This document shows, piece after piece, positions 6,203 through 8,743 of a stretch of DNA of 8,743 nucleotides. The stretch is taken from the NCBI GenBank assembly GCA_964613675.1, contig CAZTIH010000110.1, positions 1 through 8,743 of the forward strand. Reading direction: 5' to 3'. The stretch comes from DAIUCA01 sp964613675. Its GTDB lineage: Bacteria > Pseudomonadota > Gammaproteobacteria > Competibacterales > Competibacteraceae. The position numbers and the translations under genes were made by a program. Every line of letters begins with the position of its first letter. The stretch's first letter is position 1. A model generated the notes under the pieces. The model did not search any database, had not been told where the DNA came from, and worked only from the letters and a program-made list of their open reading frames with translations.

Positions 6203-6715
6203 TTAGCGGGGCAGTGACTTGGTGTTGACCTCGGTGTGGCGTTGGCTACGGGCCAGTCGATCCAAAATCCCATTGACAAAGCGATGTCCCTGGTCTGCAC
6301 CAAAGACCTTCGCCAACTCCACCCCCTCGTTAATCACCACGCGGTACGGTAAATCGGGTCGGTACAACAGCTCGTACACACTCACCCACAAAATCGCCTT
6401 CTCCACAGGATCGACCTGCGACCACGGGCGATCCAAAAAAGGCGCAATTGCCGTATCAATTCGGTCGCCCTCTGCCCGCGAACGGTGAAGTAATTCGTGA
6501 AAATACGACCAATCGGCCTGGCGTAAATCTTCATCGGCAATAAAGGTCGCTTCGATGGTTGCCAAGTTGTCGCGGGTTAATTGCCACTGGTACAGCGCCT
6601 GCATCGCACAACGGCGTGCCATCGAACGCTGTTTTAAGTGACGCGGAGGATGTTTGGGAGAACGCTTGGGTAACGCAACCAACTCAGTTGCGGGGGGATT
6701 GACGGTGGAATTCAT
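6203..6715 (-). CDS. nusB: Transcription antitermination factor NusB
   Basis: A small helical cytoplasmic protein that with NusE (ribosomal protein S10) binds boxA RNA in rRNA leaders and keeps RNA polymerase from terminating early. The core runs from about residue 33: ARRCAMQALYQWQ, then VDPVEKAILWVSVYELLY (101-118) and VINEGVELAKVFG (127-139) with HRFVNGILD (144-152). All are NusB hallmarks. The protein is 170 residues against ~140-150 usual; the excess is a basic, proline-containing N-terminal tail of ~30 residues. Two ATGs are possible: AGG at 6725-6727 is 9 bases from the ATG at 6715 but only 3 from the one at 6721, so 6715 is preferred. The 17-base gap after ribH indicates one operon. 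No thiL follows; the gene ends facing DUF1841. Confidence 0.94.
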   Translation of the reverse strand: MNSTVNPPATELVALPKRSPKHPPRHLKQRSMARRCAMQALYQWQLTRDNLATIEATFIADEDLRQADWSYFHELLHRSRAEGDRIDTAIAPFLDRPWSQVDPVEKAILWVSVYELLYRPDLPYRVVINEGVELAKVFGADQGHRFVNGILDRLARSQRHTEVNTKSLPR

Positions 6716-6732
6716 GCGCATTTACCTACAAG

Positions 6733-7212
6733 TTATTTCAAGGATTGGGATAAACAATGGAAAAGATTCAAGGTTTCGACGACCGCTAATGCCGCCTCCG
6801 CCCCTTTATTCCCCGCTTTGGTACCGGCTCGTTCGATGGCCTGTTCCAGCGTATCCACGGTCAGGACGCCAAACCCCACCGGGATTTTGAATTCGAGGGA
6901 CACCATCGCTAGGCCCTTCACCGCTTCGTTCGCCACAAAATCGAAATGCGGGGTATCTCCTCGCATCACCGCGCCTAACGCCACAATGCCGTGATAACGG
7001 TTGGTCTGTGCAATGCGTTGGGCCACGAGAGGCAATTCAAACGCGCCCGGTGCCCGAATTAGGTCGATCAAGTTGGCATCTGCGCCATGTCGAACGAGCG
7101 CGTCCGTCGCCCCCGCAATGAGGTGACTGACAATAAAATCGTTATAACGAGACGCAATTAAAGCGATGCGTTCGCTGCCATTTAATGTCAAATGACCTTC
7201 GTAATGTGCCAT
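6733..7212 (-). CDS. ribH: 6,7-dimethyl-8-ribityllumazine synthase
   Basis: Penultimate step of riboflavin synthesis: it condenses 5-amino-6-ribitylaminouracil with 3,4-dihydroxybutanone 4-phosphate to give the lumazine. The enzyme is cytoplasmic and usually pentameric or icosahedral. All hallmarks are present in 159 residues: RYND (22-25), PGAFELP (55-61), GAVMRGDTPHFD (80-91) with the catalytic His at 89, FGVLTVDTLEQAIERAG (114-130) and KGAEAA (136-141). The start is fixed by GAGG at 7221-7224, 8 bases before the ATG, and by the family's usual MxxYEG-like opening. Its product is the substrate of RibE, encoded just upstream. The 126-bp gap to ribE, unlike the tight gaps elsewhere in the operon, contains a hairpin and its own ribosome binding site. 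Confidence 0.97.
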   Translation of the reverse strand: MAHYEGHLTLNGSERIALIASRYNDFIVSHLIAGATDALVRHGADANLIDLIRAPGAFELPLVAQRIAQTNRYHGIVALGAVMRGDTPHFDFVANEAVKGLAMVSLEFKIPVGFGVLTVDTLEQAIERAGTKAGNKGAEAALAVVETLNLFHCLSQSLK

Positions 7213-7338
7213 GTTAGGAACCTCAAATGTGCTGAAAAATGATTTCGAGGCACCGCCCGCCTATGCGCGATGCCTCGTTTTTGGGGAAAGCGATCTCTGT
7301 TTTTGTGAAGGGGGAAATTCCCGTCACACGCTGGGGAT
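7213..7338. other. 126-bp gap between ribE and ribH
   Basis: The gap has no coding frame and contains the hairpin at 7246-7277 plus the ribH ribosome binding site. In many gammaproteobacteria ribBA occupies this place between ribE and ribH. No recognisable ribBA fragment is visible in so short a stretch. No FMN riboswitch motif is seen. Confidence 0.6.
7246..7282 (+). terminator. Hairpin in the ribE-ribH gap, terminator-like on the plus strand
   Basis: CGAGGCA (7246-7252) pairs with TGCCTCG (7271-7277). Inside, CGC (7254-7256) pairs with GCG (7267-7269) after one mismatch, leaving a ~10-base loop. TTTTT follows at once on the plus strand (7278-7282), the intrinsic-terminator pattern, yet both neighbouring genes are on the minus strand. 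In the minus-strand rib transcript the mismatch becomes a G-U pair, so the stem is an uninterrupted 11 bp, and a U-run comes only after six bases. It may end antisense transcription, partly attenuate the operon, or stabilise processed mRNA. Confidence 0.5.
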
Positions 7339-7992
7339 TTAGGACATAAACCCCGTCTTTTTCATCAGCGATTTCAAGGACTCATCGTCGGTCGAAGCGG
7401 CCCGCGACATCAATAAGCGTTCTAGGTAACGCGCCACTAAGTCCACCTCCAAGTTCACCCAGGTCGCCACTCGATAATCTTCAAATATCGTGACGGCAAA
7501 GGTGTGGGGAATGATGTTGAGCTCAAACACCTCGTCCACCACGCGATTGACCGTCAAACTCACGCCGTCCACGCAAATCGACCCTTTCTCGGCAATGTAC
7601 CGTTTGAGTTCTGCCGGGGCCTTGATGTGATACTGCCATGAACGGGCGTCCTGTTGAATCGACACAATTTGGCCTAGCCCATCCACATGACCACTCACTA
7701 GGTGTCCCCCTAAGCGCGTCGTCGGCAACAACGCCTTCTCCAAATTGACGCGCCCGTTTAAGGGCAACTGGCCCAAGGTGGTGCGTCGCAAGGTCTCATT
7801 CGAGGCATCGACCCAAAAATGATCTCGTTCAAATGCCACCACCGTTAAACAAACCCCGTTGACGGCGATGCTGTCCCCCTGATGAACCTCCCCTAAATCG
7901 AGATCCCGACTGAAAATCTGTAACCGCACATCGCCCCCGAGGGGTTGTCGCGTTTTTAATTGGCCGAGCGCCGTAATGATACCGGTAAACAT
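7339..7992 (-). CDS. ribE: Riboflavin synthase, alpha chain
   Basis: Last step of riboflavin synthesis: it dismutates two 6,7-dimethyl-8-ribityllumazines into riboflavin and the pyrimidine that RibH reuses. The 217 residues are the normal length (some species call this gene ribC). Two tandem lumazine-binding barrels are visible: domain 1 starts MFTGII and has GDSIAVNGVCLTV (39-51); domain 2 has GGHLVSGHVDG (95-105) and GSICVDGVSLTVN (137-149), with NIIPHT at 159-164. The C-terminal helix that holds the trimer is VNLEVDLVARYLERL (179-193), followed by a polar tail. The start lies three bases after the ribD stop; its GGAG (7999-8002, minus strand) is inside the last ribD codons, so translation is probably coupled. 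Confidence 0.97.
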   Translation of the reverse strand: MFTGIITALGQLKTRQPLGGDVRLQIFSRDLDLGEVHQGDSIAVNGVCLTVVAFERDHFWVDASNETLRRTTLGQLPLNGRVNLEKALLPTTRLGGHLVSGHVDGLGQIVSIQQDARSWQYHIKAPAELKRYIAEKGSICVDGVSLTVNRVVDEVFELNIIPHTFAVTIFEDYRVATWVNLEVDLVARYLERLLMSRAASTDDESLKSLMKKTGFMS

Positions 7993-7995
7993 GTG

Positions 7996-8743
7996 TTACT
8001 CCGATTGGGCAATGAATCGCCAGTCTTGACCGACGGCCCGCAGATCCGTGATCCGTAAATTGGGGGCGTCGGTGAGCTGGGTAAGCGGAAAGCGAAGTAA
8101 GGGATTCGCCGTGTCGCCTAAGAATTTTGGGGCCACATAAATGACCCATTCATCGACCCGTTGTGCCCTCAACAACGCCCCCACCAGCGTCGGCCCACTT
8201 TCGACCAGCACTTCGTTGACCTCGCGGCGTGCAAGTTCCGCCAACACCGCCTCTAAATCCAGGTGACCGTCCTCGCTTAACGGCAGGCGTTTTTGTTCGC
8301 GGCGCACCGTTGACAAGTGGCTGTCAGAGAGCGGCGCATGAGGCACCGTCAATAGGTTGCTTTCAGAGGACGGCGCATGAGGCACCGTTGATAAGTCGCT
8401 TTCAGAGGACGGCGCATGAGGCACCGTTGATAAGTCGCTTTCAGAGGGCAGCGCGTGAGGCACCGTTAATAGGTTGCTTTCAGAGGACGGCGCGTGAGGC
8501 ATCCTTCGGGAAGGAATTTCGCTAAACCCCGTTTCTCCCTCACGGCGATGCGTTTCAGGCAACGACGCGGGGTTCGAGGCAACGCCCGTCGAAGACCCTT
8601 CGTCACTGGGAACCGTACCCCCGTCCAGATCTGCCGCATGAGGCCCCGTCAACACCAGGAGTTCACCCGCTTCACGACTCACCCGTGCCTGGGGCGGTAA
8701 TCGACCGTGCGTGTCCAAGACCACTCGCAACGGTTGACGGGCC
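7996..8743 (-). CDS. ribD: Riboflavin biosynthesis protein RibD, C-terminal reductase part (partial), with repeat-expanded loop
   Basis: RibD is a two-domain deaminase-reductase making 5-amino-6-ribitylamino-uracil phosphate for the pathway. Only the reductase domain is in the window; the deaminase domain lies beyond the right edge, and the frame stays open to the end (ARQPLRVVLDTHGRLPPQAR). Typical motifs are RVVLDTHGRLPP, LDLEAVLAEL, VNEVLVESGPTLVGALL, VDEWVIYVAPKFLG and, near the end, DLRAVGQDWRF. The oddity is the stretch between PPQAR and LDLEAVL: about 140 residues here against roughly 35 in E. coli RibD. It holds a polar low-complexity segment and five 13-residue repeats like PHAPSSESDLSTV. 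All core motifs flank the insertion intact, so the enzyme is probably functional. A TTG at 8728-8730 is inside the gene, not a start. The ribE gene follows after three bases. Confidence 0.93.
   Translation of the reverse strand, partial: ARQPLRVVLDTHGRLPPQARVSREAGELLVLTGPHAADLDGGTVPSDEGSSTGVASNPASLPETHRREGETGFSEIPSRRMPHAPSSESNLLTVPHALPSESDLSTVPHAPSSESDLSTVPHAPSSESNLLTVPHAPLSDSHLSTVRREQKRLPLSEDGHLDLEAVLAELARREVNEVLVESGPTLVGALLRAQRVDEWVIYVAPKFLGDTANPLLRFPLTQLTDAPNLRITDLRAVGQDWRFIAQSE
8304..8498. repeat. Five 39-bp tandem repeats (minisatellite) inside ribD
   Basis: Head-to-tail units start at 8304, 8343, 8382, 8421 and 8460, each exactly 39 bp and each starting GCACCGT on the plus strand and ending GAG. 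Units 3 and 4 differ at only three positions; unit 1 is the most divergent. The array reads in frame on the minus strand as 13-residue units (consensus PHAPSSESDLSTV), 65 residues rich in Ser, Pro and acidic residues and probably disordered. Gain or loss of a unit would change protein length without breaking the frame. Confidence 0.95.

Noticed and set aside
7213..7338. FMN riboswitch ahead of ribH
   Set aside because: The conserved RFN-element segments are absent and the gap holds only one simple hairpin. Any such switch would be expected upstream of ribD, beyond the window.
8229..8525. Plus-strand open frame with repeats of the type RFQRTAHEAPLIS
   Set aside because: It is the antisense reading of the ribD minisatellite; a 39-bp unit without stops stays open on the other strand too. 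Its flanks resemble nothing and ribD is clearly the coding strand.

Overview
The window looks like chromosomal DNA of a gammaproteobacterium of moderate GC. The AspRS is of the bacterial type and closest, from memory, to the Pseudomonas version. The DUF1841 gene is typical of beta- and gammaproteobacteria. The rib genes sit in the proteobacterial ribD-ribE-ribH-nusB order. The genus cannot be named from the sequence, and most genes are ordinary housekeeping genes.

Layout. aspS (+) fills 201-1985. It converges, across 115 bp with no clear terminator, on a long minus-strand gene (2101-4422) for a secreted, CSLREA-type, right-handed beta-helix protein. Its tail holds two copies of a ~130-residue domain. 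Bases 4423-5066 are a 644-bp gene-free region containing a three-arm AACCCC/GGGGTTT structure, a ~68-bp tandem repeat, an AT-rich island and a 19-bp exact direct repeat with 36-bp spacing. Next comes a two-gene plus-strand unit: a membrane-anchored thermonuclease-family protein (5067-5660) and a DUF1841 protein (5669-6124). This converges on the minus-strand riboflavin operon, read from the right edge: ribD (3' part only), ribE, a 126-bp gap with a hairpin, ribH and nusB.

How the genes work together. RibD, RibE and RibH are three of the enzymes of riboflavin synthesis. RibBA, which makes the four-carbon precursor and often lies between ribE and ribH, is not in the window. NusB is the antitermination factor commonly co-transcribed with ribH. 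The thermonuclease and DUF1841 genes are closely spaced and probably co-transcribed, but no shared function can be shown. AspRS carries the His/Gly pair associated with non-discriminating AspRS, which suggests that tRNA-Asn is charged through the transamidation route.

Most unusual items. (1) Five in-frame 39-bp tandem repeats expand a loop of the RibD reductase domain by 65 residues, and they probably grew from the enzyme's own coding sequence. (2) A structured gap lies where ribBA would be expected. (3) The 644-bp region is rich in repeats. No clear new multi-gene system such as defence, CRISPR or a mobile element is visible.
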